A DNA stretch of 64,000 nucleotides from Oscillospiraceae bacterium Marseille-Q3528 (GCA_018223385.1 JAGTTR010000001.1:1-64000), one strand, 5' to 3'; shown: positions 34,165-43,720, counted from the stretch's first letter. Translations and numbers: made by a program. The notes: generated from the letters alone by a model not told the origin.

Positions 34165-35121
34165 TTACATTGCAAGAAGCGCTGCGAGACACAGCAGCGC
34201 TGTGATGATTGAAAATACTGCCACCACCCGGGTCTCTGACCAGCCGCACAGCTCGAAATGGTGATGGATGGGCGCCATCTTGAAAATCCGCTTGCCGTGG
34301 GTTGCCTTGAAATAGCTGACCTGGATGACCACAGACAGCAGCTCCACCGCATAGATAAAGCCCACGATGGGGATAAACAGTGGCATCTGCATCATGTACG
34401 CCGTACCTGCCACAAAACCGCCCAGCGCCAGGGAACCCGTATCTCCCATGAACACGCTGGCCGGGTACACATTAAACAGCAGGAAGCCCAGCAGGCCGCC
34501 GGCCACCGCACAGGTGATGGGATGGATGCCGCTGTTGGTACCGATAGCCACCACGCTGAAAAAGGTAGCCACCAGAACGGTGACGCTGGAGGACAGGCCG
34601 TCCAGTCCGTCCGTGAAATTTACTCCATTTACCGTAGCAAGTACGACGATGAACAGCATGGGAATGGCAAGAATGCCAATGTTCCAGTAATAGCCGTGGG
34701 AAAACGGCACCAGCAGTGTCAGCTCCACATCGGTGTAGTGAATGAGGTAATAAGCGAAGATCGCTGTCACCACGATCTCCCCGATGAGCTTCTGCCAGGG
34801 CAGCAGACCGTCGGAGCGCCGGAGCACCACTTTCAGGTAATCATCCAGAAAACCGATGATGCCAAAGCCCAGCGTCAGGAACAGCACCGGCACGATCTTC
34901 GGATACTGCCGCAGGTAAATAAGGCAGGTGACCGTGATGCCGATGAGAAACAGGATGCCGCCCATGGTGGGGGTTCCCGCCTTCTTCAGATGGGATTTGA
35001 CGCCCAGCTCCCGCTCGGTCTGGGATAATTTCAGATTCCGCAGAAACGGGATGAGCACCGGGCCTAACACCGCGCTGACCACAAAGGAGATAAATACCGG
35101 AAGGATAAATGAATAATTCAT
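34165..35121 (-). CDS. mraY: Phospho-N-acetylmuramoyl-pentapeptide transferase
   Basis: This 318-aa membrane enzyme makes lipid I from UDP-MurNAc-pentapeptide and undecaprenyl phosphate. Signatures are KAGTPTMGG near residue 50, the acidic FLDDYLKV, NFTDGLDGL, MGDTGSLALGG and the His-rich APIHHHFELCGWSE. About ten membrane segments. Start at 35121 is preceded by AAGAGGTG. Confidence 0.97.
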   Translation of the reverse strand: MNYSFILPVFISFVVSAVLGPVLIPFLRNLKLSQTERELGVKSHLKKAGTPTMGGILFLIGITVTCLIYLRQYPKIVPVLFLTLGFGIIGFLDDYLKVVLRRSDGLLPWQKLIGEIVVTAIFAYYLIHYTDVELTLLVPFSHGYYWNIGILAIPMLFIVVLATVNGVNFTDGLDGLSSSVTVLVATFFSVVAIGTNSGIHPITCAVAGGLLGFLLFNVYPASVFMGDTGSLALGGFVAGTAYMMQMPLFIPIVGFIYAVELLSVVIQVSYFKATHGKRIFKMAPIHHHFELCGWSETRVVAVFSIITALLCLAALLAM

Positions 35122-35165
35122 GTCGCACCTCTTATTTCTTTCGTTTTTTGTCAGTATAAAACTTT

Positions 35166-36905
35166 TTATTTCTGAATGCAAGCCCCCCCGAGATAGGGAA
35201 GGATATTTTCAAAAATCTCCCGCAGCACCGGGGCTGCGATGGTTCCGCCGTAATAGATGCCCTGGGGGTCGTGGATCACCACCAGCCCCGCCACGATTGG
35301 GTCATCCGCCGGGGCAAATCCCACAAAAGAGGAAATGTAGCGGTGGGCGCTTCTGGGCAGCGTCTGGGAGGTAGCGGTCTTGCCGCCGATGGCGTACCCT
35401 TCGATATAGGCGTTTTTTCCGGTGCCCTCAGACACCACCTTTTCCAGGATCATCCGCATGGTGGCCGACGTCTCTTCGGACAGGATCTGCCGGTCGGTGT
35501 CCCAGTCAAATACCTGCTGCACCTCCCCGTCCCGGTTTTTCACACTGCAGGCCAGGTGGGGTGTCACCAGACGGCCGCCGTTGACAAGGGAACTGACCGT
35601 GGTCAGCAACTTTAACGGAGTGATCTGGAAGGACTGGCCAAAGGAAATGGTGGCCAGCTCCACCTGCCCGATGGCATCCTTTTTGTGCATGATGGTACCC
35701 GCCTCGCCGGGCAGGTCCACGCCGGTCTTTTCCAGCAGGCCAAATTTCTGAAAATAATCATACATCCGCTCCGGCCCCAGCCGCAGCCCCACCTCCATGA
35801 AAACCGGGTTGCAGGAATTCATCGTTCCCTGGATGAAATTTTCCGAGCCGTGGCCGCCCACCTTGTGGCAGCGGATGCGCCGGTCCTCCACGATCTTGTA
35901 GCCCGGGCAGAAGAAAGCGTCCGAGGTGGACACCACCCCTTCCTCCAGTCCCGCCGAGGCGGTGATGACCTTGAAGGTGGAGCCCGGCTCGTAGGTATCG
36001 TTGATGCAGGCATTGCGCCACATCTGGTTCAAAAGATCCTGCCGCTCCTTTTCCGTCAGGGACGGGTGGGCGTCCAACGTCTCCTCCGACAGGGTGAAGG
36101 GATCATTGAGATCAAACTCCGGCACGTTCACCATGGCATAGATTTCCCCGTTCTGCGGGTTCATGAGCAGCACCGACACCCGTTCTGCCTGTTTTTCTTC
36201 CATGACCTTCTCTGCCGCCTGCTGAGCGTAGGCCTGGATGTTGCTGTCCAGGCTGACGTACAGGTCATACCCGGGCACCGGCTCCGTCCGCGCCTCGGCG
36301 GCGTTTTCGATCTCCACGCCCCGGGCATCCGTCAGTGTTCGGATCTGGCCCGCCGTGCCTTTCAGGTATGATTCATAGGCAACCTCCAGGCCGATGATGC
36401 CCTGATTGTCGCTGCCGGTAAAGCCCAGCACCTTGGAGGCCAGCTCCCCCAGCGGATAATACCGCTTGTAGTCCTCATCCACCTTTACCCCTTCATAGTG
36501 AAAAGCCCGGATGCGGTCGCCGGTCTCTTTGTCCACGTTGGAACGGATCAGCTCCCGGGAACTGACCTTTTCCACTTTTTTGCGGATGACGGCCTCGTCC
36601 ATCCCCAGATTTTCCGTCAGCATGTGGATAACCCCCTCTGGATCCTTTACCTGACTGTGGATCACAGAAACGGTACACACCGGCCGGTTGTCTGCCAGCA
36701 CCACGCCTGCCGCATCCACGATCCGCCCTCTGGCGGCCTTGATGTCCCGTTCCCGCTCATGCAGACGGACGGCTTTTCCCGCATAATCCTCCGCATCAAA
36801 AAGCATCAGATATGCAAGCCGTCCGCATAATCCTATCATCATGGCCAGCAGGATCAGAAAAGCTGCCAGAATCTTTTTCCGGTTCCAGGTTTTGTTTTTG
36901 TGCAC
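35166..36905 (-). CDS. spoVD: Class B penicillin-binding protein, SpoVD-type
   Basis: This ~579-aa transpeptidase has an N-terminal membrane helix (~10-32), a dimerisation domain (RGRIVDAAGVVLADNR) and a transpeptidase domain with catalytic Ser in STFK and the SCN motif. The third motif, normally KTG, reads KTA (GGKTATSQ). It is the second class B PBP in the cluster after ftsI, a position taken by spoVD in Bacillus, and it lacks PASTA domains. The start is uncertain: GTG 36905 follows GGGGA, while a GTG at 36944 lacks a good ribosome-binding site. Confidence 0.85.
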   Translation of the reverse strand: MHKNKTWNRKKILAAFLILLAMMIGLCGRLAYLMLFDAEDYAGKAVRLHERERDIKAARGRIVDAAGVVLADNRPVCTVSVIHSQVKDPEGVIHMLTENLGMDEAVIRKKVEKVSSRELIRSNVDKETGDRIRAFHYEGVKVDEDYKRYYPLGELASKVLGFTGSDNQGIIGLEVAYESYLKGTAGQIRTLTDARGVEIENAAEARTEPVPGYDLYVSLDSNIQAYAQQAAEKVMEEKQAERVSVLLMNPQNGEIYAMVNVPEFDLNDPFTLSEETLDAHPSLTEKERQDLLNQMWRNACINDTYEPGSTFKVITASAGLEEGVVSTSDAFFCPGYKIVEDRRIRCHKVGGHGSENFIQGTMNSCNPVFMEVGLRLGPERMYDYFQKFGLLEKTGVDLPGEAGTIMHKKDAIGQVELATISFGQSFQITPLKLLTTVSSLVNGGRLVTPHLACSVKNRDGEVQQVFDWDTDRQILSEETSATMRMILEKVVSEGTGKNAYIEGYAIGGKTATSQTLPRSAHRYISSFVGFAPADDPIVAGLVVIHDPQGIYYGGTIAAPVLREIFENILPYLGGACIQK

Positions 36906-36964
36906 TGCATATCCCCGACTTTGATATCCATACAGTGTATGCACCTTGGAATAAGTTTATGACT

Positions 36965-39196
36965 TTATTCCCCGGTCATGGCCGCTTCCTCGCTCTTGGT
37001 CACCGTGTCTTCCTCGCTGTCCGCCGAACCGGTGTAGCCATCCGGCAGCACGGATTCCTGATCCAGGGATTCTCCGGTGTTGGGATCCAGATTGTTGGCC
37101 GCTGCGTACTCGGGATCAATGTGCATGCCGTCGATGACCCGGCCTGTCTCTGTGACAATGACCTTGTTGTCGTTGGCGGTGTCTTCTGCCGTATCCTCCG
37201 CCGCAGTATCCTCTGCCGTGGTATCACCCTCCGCAGTGTCCTCCGGTGTGGAGGTGACTGCCTCTGTGGGATAAATGTTCATGTAGGGCAGCATTTCCTT
37301 CATGATGCTGCTGAAAATCTCCTGGGCGTAAGTACTGTGGGACTGTTCCGCCACGTTGGGCTCATCCACCACCACATACAGAACGACCTGGGGATTGTCA
37401 ATGGGAGCCGCCCCCAGGAAGGAAACAACGTAATTTTTCTTGTCTCGGGGAATCTTCTCCGCCGTACCGGTCTTGCCGCCGATCTTGTAGCCTTCCACGC
37501 CTGCCGCACTTCCGGTACCGGTCATAACGCCGTCCCCGGCAATAACGTGATACAGATAAGTCCGCAGCGTCTCCGCTGTCTTCTGGGACACGGTGCGCTT
37601 CATCACCTGGGGCTGGATCGTCTCCACGGTGGCGCCGCTGCTGTCCAGAATCTTCTTCACCACATGAGGCTGATAGTAGGTGCCGCCATTGACAATGGAA
37701 GAAAAGGCGGAAACCATCTGGATCATGGTGGTGTTAAAGCCCTGTCCGAAGGAGTTGGCCGCCAGGTCGGTGATGGTCATGGCGTCCGCATCCAGCACCA
37801 GACCGGCTGCCTCGCCCGGCAGGTCAATGCCCGTGCGGTTTCCGATGTTGAAGATCGTCATATATTTTCGGAAATCGTCCACGCCGATGCGCATACCCAT
37901 GGTCATCAGCGCTGCGTTGCAGGACTTCATCAGCGCCTGATCCGTCGTCAGATAACCGTGGCCGTACCGGTTGGAGCAGCGGATGTCGTGTTCACCTACG
38001 TGAAGGATTCCCACACAGGTAAAGCCGTCGCCGTCCCGCACCTTGCCCGTCTCCAGACCGGCTGCAATGGTCATGGGCTTCATGGTGGAACCCGGCTCGA
38101 AGCCATCGGAAATACAGTGGTTTCGCCAGATGCTGTAATATGCCTCGCCCAGCGCCTTGTCATCCATAGCCGCGATCTCTTCGTCTGTATAGAGGCCGGT
38201 CACCGAAAGATCCCGGGGATTGTTCAGGTCAAAATTGGGATACTCCGCCATGGCCAGCACCGCCCCGGTATTGGGATCCATGACGATTGCCGCACTGACC
38301 TTACTGCCCAGGCCCTCTCTTGCCTCATTGGCATGCTGCTCATTGAATTCCCGCAGCTTCGTCTCCACAATGGTCTGGATGTTGGCGTCAATGGTGGACA
38401 CCACAGTCTTGCCGTCCTGGGCGGATTTTACCGTCCGTTCCAGCTCGGAATTCTCATTCAGATACCCGTATTCCCGGCCATTTACTCCATTTAACGTACT
38501 ATTATAGTATTCCTCGATGCCCCAGACACCCTGATTGCCGGACACGGTAAAGCCCAGCAGATCACTGGCCAGCGTGCTGTACGGGTAGCGGCGCACGTAA
38601 TCCTTCTCAAACCAGACACCGCTGATGTCAGGATTATTTCTCTTATCTGCCATCAGTTCTTCAAAGGCGCTGATCTGATCCTTGGTCAGCTTCTTGGCCG
38701 CCACATAGTACTGGTTGTCCGGCTTGTCCGCCACATGCTGCCGGATGGCCGCAATGTCAATGGTGGCACCGGTGCTGTCCACCGTATCCCCGAAGCACTG
38801 GGACAGGGCTGCCAGGGTAGGTTCCAGATAGGAATCTTTCTCCAGCATCTGCTTGGCGTCAATGATCAGATTGTAGACCTCCTCGCTGGTGGCAAGGATC
38901 GTGCCGTTGGTATCGGTGATGTCTCCCCGCTTGTACGGCAGGGTGGAGCTGGAATAGCCCCGCCGGGAAAGCACCTGCTTGGCATACTGCTCTCCGTTTT
39001 CCCGCTGGATCCGTGTGATCTGATAACCTAAACCAAGCAAAGCCAGCAAAATCACGAAAAAGGTGACTGCCAGCTTTCTCTTCATTTTTCCTGTGAATTT
39101 CAAAGGTTCCCTTCTTCGCCGGGGACGCCTGCCGGATCCGTCCATCCGCTGCGGGCGCCTCCCCCGACGATGATCGTATCTGTCATCTCTGCTCAC
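36965..39196 (-). CDS. ftsI: Septal class B penicillin-binding protein FtsI/PBP2B
   Basis: This 743-aa divisome transpeptidase has a basic N-terminus, one membrane helix (~40-60), a pedestal domain with KRGDITDTNGTILA, and the transpeptidase motifs STMK, SCN and KTGT. The last ~110 residues form an acidic, Thr/Ala/Glu/Asp-rich extension (DTAEGDTTAEDTAAEDTAE and on) beyond the catalytic domain. It cross-links septal peptidoglycan with FtsW. GTG start with AGGAG upstream. Confidence 0.93.
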   Translation of the reverse strand: MSRDDRYDHRRGRRPQRMDGSGRRPRRRREPLKFTGKMKRKLAVTFFVILLALLGLGYQITRIQRENGEQYAKQVLSRRGYSSSTLPYKRGDITDTNGTILATSEEVYNLIIDAKQMLEKDSYLEPTLAALSQCFGDTVDSTGATIDIAAIRQHVADKPDNQYYVAAKKLTKDQISAFEELMADKRNNPDISGVWFEKDYVRRYPYSTLASDLLGFTVSGNQGVWGIEEYYNSTLNGVNGREYGYLNENSELERTVKSAQDGKTVVSTIDANIQTIVETKLREFNEQHANEAREGLGSKVSAAIVMDPNTGAVLAMAEYPNFDLNNPRDLSVTGLYTDEEIAAMDDKALGEAYYSIWRNHCISDGFEPGSTMKPMTIAAGLETGKVRDGDGFTCVGILHVGEHDIRCSNRYGHGYLTTDQALMKSCNAALMTMGMRIGVDDFRKYMTIFNIGNRTGIDLPGEAAGLVLDADAMTITDLAANSFGQGFNTTMIQMVSAFSSIVNGGTYYQPHVVKKILDSSGATVETIQPQVMKRTVSQKTAETLRTYLYHVIAGDGVMTGTGSAAGVEGYKIGGKTGTAEKIPRDKKNYVVSFLGAAPIDNPQVVLYVVVDEPNVAEQSHSTYAQEIFSSIMKEMLPYMNIYPTEAVTSTPEDTAEGDTTAEDTAAEDTAEDTANDNKVIVTETGRVIDGMHIDPEYAAANNLDPNTGESLDQESVLPDGYTGSADSEEDTVTKSEEAAMTGE

Positions 39197-39219
39197 TGTT
39201 CAACACTCCTGTTTCCTGC

Positions 39220-39741
39220 TTACTTTCCGAAAAGTGCTGCCGCCTTGCTCTTGACGCCGCTTTCTGCGGATGTCTTCGGCACATCCTGATACTGCCGCAC
39301 ATAGTCCGTATCCTTGCTGTCATACAGGACAACCTGGTTCTCGTCCGCATACACCATGCCCAGTTCCTCTGTGGCAATCTTGCGGACTGTCTCCAGATCC
39401 ACGGAAGACATGACCCGGTTGTACTCCGCGTCATTCTCTGCCTTCAGATCGTTCAGCGTACTCTCCAGCTTGTTGATGTTCTCCATGGAGGCGGTCACCC
39501 GGGACTGGATCTGCAGGTACCGCACACAGCCGAACACCAGCAGGCCCATGATGCATGTCAGATATGCCGCATACAGGGCATGCGTCCGGGTCTTCTGCTT
39601 ATAACGGACAGCGGAATGTACCTTTGCCTGTCTTCTCTTTTTTCTTCTGACTGCCGGTTCCTCCTGCGGCAGTGTCTCTATGGTACGGACGGTGTTGCCG
39701 TCCACATAGGTGTCATAATAGCTGGTCTTTCTGGATGCCAT
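39220..39741 (-). CDS. ftsL: FtsL-like divisome protein
   Basis: This 173-aa bitopic protein has a basic cytoplasmic segment, one membrane helix (ALYAAYLTCIMGLLVFGCV) and an extracellular coiled coil (SMENINKLESTLNDLKAEND). Position between rsmH and ftsI is that of ftsL. The cytoplasmic tail is longer than in Bacillus FtsL. Start uncertain between 39741 and 39756. Confidence 0.8.
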   Translation of the reverse strand: MASRKTSYYDTYVDGNTVRTIETLPQEEPAVRRKKRRQAKVHSAVRYKQKTRTHALYAAYLTCIMGLLVFGCVRYLQIQSRVTASMENINKLESTLNDLKAENDAEYNRVMSSVDLETVRKIATEELGMVYADENQVVLYDSKDTDYVRQYQDVPKTSAESGVKSKAAALFGK

Positions 39742-39836
39742 GATCCCACTTCCCATCTTCTTATTTTCTAAATTATTTTTATGGAGTTCTTCTCTGTTTC
39801 TCTTCTATCATTTTCCACAATACATGCTGTTGTATT

Positions 39837-40781
39837 CTACTTCTCTGTCCTGCGTTCGAAAATACGCAGCTTCGCACTCTTGCTTCTGGAATTGTTCTCC
39901 AGCTCTTCCTCCGACGGGAGGATCGGTTTTCTCGTGATCACTTTTCCCTTGGATTTCCGTCCGCATACGCACACCGGAAGGTTCTTCGGGCAGATGCACG
40001 GATCTTCGTTCTTGCGGAAGATCGTCTTGACGATCCGGTCTTCCAGGGAATGGAAGGTGATGATGCAGATCCTGCCATCCTCGTCCAGTAGATCGATCAT
40101 ATCGTCCAGCGTATCCCGCAGCACGTCCAGTTCCCGGTTCAACTCAATGCGGATGGCCTGAAAGGTACGCTTGGCCGGATGGCCGCCGGTTCTTCTGGCT
40201 TTCATCGGAATGGATTCCTTCACGATCTCCGCCAGCTCCAGCGTCGTCTCAACGGGATGCTCCTGCCTTGCCCGGACAATGTGTCGTGCAATGCTGCCCG
40301 CAAACTTGTCCTCTCCGTAATCCCGGATGATGCGGGTCAGTTCCGCTTCGCTGTATTCGTTGACGATGTCTCGCGCCGTCAGGGACTGCCGCTGATCCAT
40401 GCGCATATCCAGCGGTGCATCTTCCCGGTAGGAAAATCCCCGTTCCGCGGTGTCCAGCTGATAGGAGGAAACCCCCAGATCCAGCACAATGCCGTTGACC
40501 TTCCGGATGCCCAGCTCCTCCAGCACCCGGCGCATCTCGCAGTAATTGCTGCGGACGATGGTCACCCGGTCGCCGAATTCAGCCAGCCGTTCTCCCGCTG
40601 CCGCAATGGCAGCCGCATCCTGGTCAATGCCGATGAACCGTCCCTTTTCTGATAATTGTCTGCATACATGCCAGGCATGTCCGCCGCCGCCAAGGGTGCC
40701 GTCCACGTAAATGCCGTCTGGCCGGATATGCAATCCTTCTATTGTCTCCTGAAGCAATACGGATACGTGTGAAAAACTCAT
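39837..40781 (-). CDS. rsmH: 16S rRNA (cytosine1402-N4)-methyltransferase
   Basis: This 314-aa SAM-dependent methyltransferase (MraW) has the motifs [10 protein letters not shown] (SAM loop, ~26-35), [22 protein letters not shown] and [11 protein letters not shown]. It modifies C1402 in the ribosomal P site. It follows mraZ in the dcw operon. Confidence 0.97.
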   Translation of the reverse strand: MSFSHVSVLLQETIEGLHIRPDGIYVDGTLGGGGHAWHVCRQLSEKGRFIGIDQDAAAIAAAGERLAEFGDRVTIVRSNYCEMRRVLEELGIRKVNGIVLDLGVSSYQLDTAERGFSYREDAPLDMRMDQRQSLTARDIVNEYSEAELTRIIRDYGEDKFAGSIARHIVRARQEHPVETTLELAEIVKESIPMKARRTGGHPAKRTFQAIRIELNRELDVLRDTLDDMIDLLDEDGRICIITFHSLEDRIVKTIFRKNEDPCICPKNLPVCVCGRKSKGKVITRKPILPSEEELENNSRSKSAKLRIFERRTEK

Positions 40782-40859
40782 GCCTGTCTGTTCTCCTGTT
40801 TCTAAATTTCTGCATCTTGCTATTCTGCTTTGGTATTCTGTCCGCGCGCGTGTTGTGTT

Positions 40860-41291
40860 TTACAGGGAAAGTCCGCGCTCTGCCATCATCTCGGCGATCT
40901 CGTTCATATCGTCAATATTGGTAGCCTGTTCCCAGCGATCCTTATCCCAGATCTCGATGCGCTCCATCATGCCTGCCAGAACCACATCCTTATCTATCCC
41001 CACATGTGTTCGAAGCGATGCAGGCAGCAGGATTCTTCCCTGCTTGTCGAATTCGCATTCCGATGCTCCGGCGATAAACTGCCGTTTGAACTTTCGTTCC
41101 GATTCCTTCAGCAAATTCAGGCCAGCGAACTTCTCCACCATCTTTTCCCACTCTTCCATGGGATACAGATATAGACAGGTATCCAATCCCTTCGTCACAA
41201 CCATCTTGTCCCCAAGCTGTTCGCGATATTTCGAAGGAATGATCAGCCTGCCTTTTGCGTCCACACTATGCTGGTATTCACCCATAAACAT
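40860..41291 (-). CDS. mraZ: Transcriptional regulator MraZ
   Basis: This 143-aa protein has two SpoVT/AbrB-like repeats (VDAKGRLIIPSKYREQ and DKQGRILLPASLR). MraZ forms ring-shaped oligomers that bind repeats upstream of its own gene and repress the dcw operon. Such repeats are visible at 41333-41377. AGGTGATCC precedes the ATG. Confidence 0.96.
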   Translation of the reverse strand: MFMGEYQHSVDAKGRLIIPSKYREQLGDKMVVTKGLDTCLYLYPMEEWEKMVEKFAGLNLLKESERKFKRQFIAGASECEFDKQGRILLPASLRTHVGIDKDVVLAGMMERIEIWDKDRWEQATNIDDMNEIAEMMAERGLSL

Positions 41292-41332
41292 ATTGGATCA
41301 CCTGCTCTCTGGCCGGGGGCTTGTCTTTTCCA

Positions 41333-41377
41333 CCACAAATCCCCCACTTGCTACCACCTTTCACCACAATTCACCAC
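41333..41377 (-). promoter_or_regulatory. MraZ operator: five GTGG boxes
   Basis: On the minus strand GTGG occurs five times with starts spaced 10, 10, 10 and 11 bp (complement CCAC at 41374, 41364, 41354, 41344, 41333). The boxes lie between the promoter and mraZ, in the first ~50 nt of the transcript. One-turn spacing of short G-rich boxes is what MraZ is known to bind. Confidence 0.8.
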
Positions 41378-41387
41378 TTATGAGTTC

Positions 41388-41416
41388 ATTCTAGTGCATT
41401 TTTCAGGAAAGTGCAA
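41388..41416 (-). promoter_or_regulatory. Sigma-A promoter of the dcw cluster
   Basis: On the minus strand there is TTGCAC (41411-41416), a 17-bp spacer and TAGAAT (41388-41393). It reads into the GTGG boxes and mraZ. Confidence 0.8.
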
Positions 41417-41419
41417 GGC

Positions 41420-41756
41420 TTTTTCTCAAAAACCTCACAAAAGGCCGGTGCCAATTCATGGAAAAACAATCCTCTTGCAGCTCATTTTTGCTCATGAAAA
41501 GAACATACGAGTGAACTGTAACCCGCCCAAAAGGTCTCCACCGCCACTCACTCCCACTTTTTTGACTGTAAAAACAGGGGCACAGGACATTTTGTCCCCA
41601 CCTTTCCCCCACAAAGTGACGGCCACCTCCACCTGTTCCCACTCGTGAACTTCCCAATCAAAGAAAATCTCACCCTCAAACGGCGGCATGGCTGACACAA
41701 CGCAGCCAAGTCCACATTTTCCACACACAGGGTTTTCTGGAAATATATTTTACGAA
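41420..41756. other. Intergenic region with scattered GTGG motifs
   Basis: No credible gene is seen in this ~340 bp. It is rich in CCAC on the plus strand, especially at 41597-41642 where five GTGG boxes occur on the minus strand at irregular 6-20 bp spacing. It may hold extra MraZ-binding sites, or simply reflect base composition. Confidence 0.4.
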
Positions 41757-41785
41757 TGGAACTGGGGAGAGGTTCATGCTATAAT
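41757..41785 (+). promoter_or_regulatory. Promoter of the 41.8-kb lipoprotein gene
   Basis: An extended -10 TGCTATAAT (-10 at 41780-41785) follows a weak -35 TGGAAC (41757-41762) at 17 bp. It gives a leader of about 35 nt. Confidence 0.6.
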
Positions 41786-41828
41786 ATAGAAGAAATACGA
41801 TTTTCTTTTACAAAGGGAGGAATATGAT

Positions 41829-42617
41829 ATGAAAAAATGGATACAGGCAGGATGCGTGGCTCTCGTCACGGTTCTGATGATCGTTGTGGGCTGTGTGTCC
41901 AAGAACCCCTGGCAGGTGCTGGCCCGGTCTGTCGCCAAACAGGCCACCCTTACCGATCTGGATACCAGTGTTGCTATGGAAATGACGCTGTCCCAGGAGG
42001 GGCAGAAGGTGTCCGTCGTCTCCGACATGGATCTGAAATGCTCCGGCATCAACACACCGGATATGAAGTACGCCACCGATTCCGCCATGACGGTATCGGC
42101 TCTGGGCATCACCCAGCAGCTGGATATGCAGACCTACTATTATGACGGCTGGTGCTATACCGACATGATCGGGGAGAAGTACAAATACGCCACCGATCTG
42201 AGCACCATCATGAACTCGCTGCAGCAGAACATGAACACGTCCAATCTCACGGCTGCGCAGATGCTGGATCTGTCCATGACAGAGGAAAACGGGCAGACCG
42301 TTCTGGCCTTCACCGCAGACCCGACGCAGATGAACGAACAGGTAAAAGAAGCGCTGGGACTCATCGGCGATCAGCTGGCTTCTCTGGGAGAGATCGCCAT
42401 GGATGTCCATGATGTCCACGGCACTTACACCATCAACAAGGATGGCTATTACACCGCCGCCCATGTGATCATGTCCTATGAGATGAGCATTCTCGGCATT
42501 TCCATCCCGGTGGACGCAGACATCCACATGACCTTCAACAACCCCGGAGAACCCGTAAACGTGGAACTGCCGGATCTGTCCGCCTATAACGAAATAGAGC
42601 TCCCGGAAGCAGATTAA
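41829..42617 (+). CDS. Secreted lipoprotein, DUF6612-like
   Basis: This 262-aa protein has a signal peptide (MKKWIQAGCVALVTVLMIV) with a probable lipobox VVGC (Cys ~22). The rest is beta-rich with repeated MxMT/TMS patterns and reads like the LolA/LppX-like or DUF6612 lipoproteins of Clostridia, which are thought to bind hydrophobic ligands. Function is unknown. AGGGAGG precedes the ATG, and a hairpin terminator spans its stop codon. Confidence 0.8.
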   Translation: MKKWIQAGCVALVTVLMIVVGCVSKNPWQVLARSVAKQATLTDLDTSVAMEMTLSQEGQKVSVVSDMDLKCSGINTPDMKYATDSAMTVSALGITQQLDMQTYYYDGWCYTDMIGEKYKYATDLSTIMNSLQQNMNTSNLTAAQMLDLSMTEENGQTVLAFTADPTQMNEQVKEALGLIGDQLASLGEIAMDVHDVHGTYTINKDGYYTAAHVIMSYEMSILGISIPVDADIHMTFNNPGEPVNVELPDLSAYNEIELPEAD

Positions 42618-42646
42618 CTGCTTTCGAAAGCTCTATAAAGATTTTT
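42597..42646 (+). terminator. Terminator overlapping the lipoprotein stop codon
   Basis: GAGCT...GAAGCAG (42597-42612) pairs with CTGCTTTC...AGCTC (42618-42633); the region after it ends in a run of T. It contains the stop codon of the upstream gene. Confidence 0.65.
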
Positions 42647-42655
42647 GTTCAGCTG

Positions 42656-43720
42656 CTACTCGAGCGTCAGCGTCATGCTGGCGCTCTTTGCGTTGGTGGG
42701 CACAAATTCCACTGCCTCCAGCAGCGCATCGGACGTATCGCTGACGGAGTAAACCTCGCAGGCTGTCACGGTAGCCCCGGGCTGTACTTCGGTCTTGTAG
42801 TTGTTCATCTCGTCGTTCATCTCTGCCACAGAAGCCTTGCCGCACTCGCTGCCGTTCTGGGTCAGCTTCGTGTAGGATACGGACGGGATGGACACGGCCT
42901 GATCGCTGTTGTTGGTGAAATCATAATAAACATACACACAGGGACTGCCGTTCACATCTTCCCCCATCTCATGCCGCACATATTTGAGGGTAAAGGAATC
43001 GGTCACCAGATTCAGTGTACCGGAGGCGTCCGTACTCTGAGAAGCATCCGTGGACGTTCCGTCTGTGCCGGTCTCGCTGCCAGCCGCCGTACCATCCGCA
43101 GCCGTGCCGTCTGCGCCGGTGCTGTCCGTGCCATCCGTTCCGGTCTGGGTGCCATCTGTGGCCGTCCCGTCGCTGCTCTGGGTCTGGGTACCGTTCCCCT
43201 GCGCAGCAGAGCCTTTGACCAGCAGACAAACGGCTGCCGTGAGCACCACTGTCACAACGAGAAGCACCACCGGGACTGCCAGTCCCCGCTGCCGGTGCAG
43301 ACACAGAAAAACAAGGAAAAGAACTGCCAGCACTGCTGCTGCCACGGCCCACAGCTTCCATTCGTTCATCTTCGATGCATGGATGAGGCAAGTGATATCT
43401 GCCAGCAGGCAGAACAGGAACGGTGTCAGAAATGCCACCGGCGCTGCCCGGTGCCGCATCTGAATGGCCATCACGCCCCCAAAGAAGAACAGCACCGCCG
43501 GGATCAGTCCCAGCATACCGATGCCTGCGCCTTCCTTGAACACACCGGCCAGCACCGACCGGTACACAAGCCCCAGGGCAGCCAGGATACACAGTACGCC
43601 CAGCCCCAGTCTGGCCCCTGTGAACCGCGGCCCTCTTCGTCCTCTTCCTCCTGCTCTTCTGCGATGATCCTGCTGACTTCTTCCCGATGTTCCACCGCGA
43701 CTGTTTCTCTGACTGCTCAT
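42656..43720 (-). CDS. Multi-spanning membrane protein with DUF5067 domain
   Basis: This 354-aa protein has an Arg/Gly-rich cytoplasmic N-terminus, about six membrane segments (~38-165), then a low-complexity linker of Gly, Thr, Asp and Ser (~170-240: TDGTQTGTDGTDSTG and similar) and a C-terminal extracellular beta domain (CVYVYYDFTNNSDQAVSIPS) that matches my memory of DUF5067. Such domains are common in Firmicute envelope proteins with no known activity. AAGGAG precedes the ATG. Confidence 0.75.
   Translation of the reverse strand: MSSQRNSRGGTSGRSQQDHRRRAGGRGRRGPRFTGARLGLGVLCILAALGLVYRSVLAGVFKEGAGIGMLGLIPAVLFFFGGVMAIQMRHRAAPVAFLTPFLFCLLADITCLIHASKMNEWKLWAVAAAVLAVLFLVFLCLHRQRGLAVPVVLLVVTVVLTAAVCLLVKGSAAQGNGTQTQSSDGTATDGTQTGTDGTDSTGADGTAADGTAAGSETGTDGTSTDASQSTDASGTLNLVTDSFTLKYVRHEMGEDVNGSPCVYVYYDFTNNSDQAVSIPSVSYTKLTQNGSECGKASVAEMNDEMNNYKTEVQPGATVTACEVYSVSDTSDALLEAVEFVPTNAKSASMTLTLE

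Noticed and set aside
41403..41657. 84-aa minus-strand ORF upstream of mraZ
   Set aside because: It is Gly/Trp/Arg-rich, overlaps the mraZ promoter, and lacks a ribosome-binding site.
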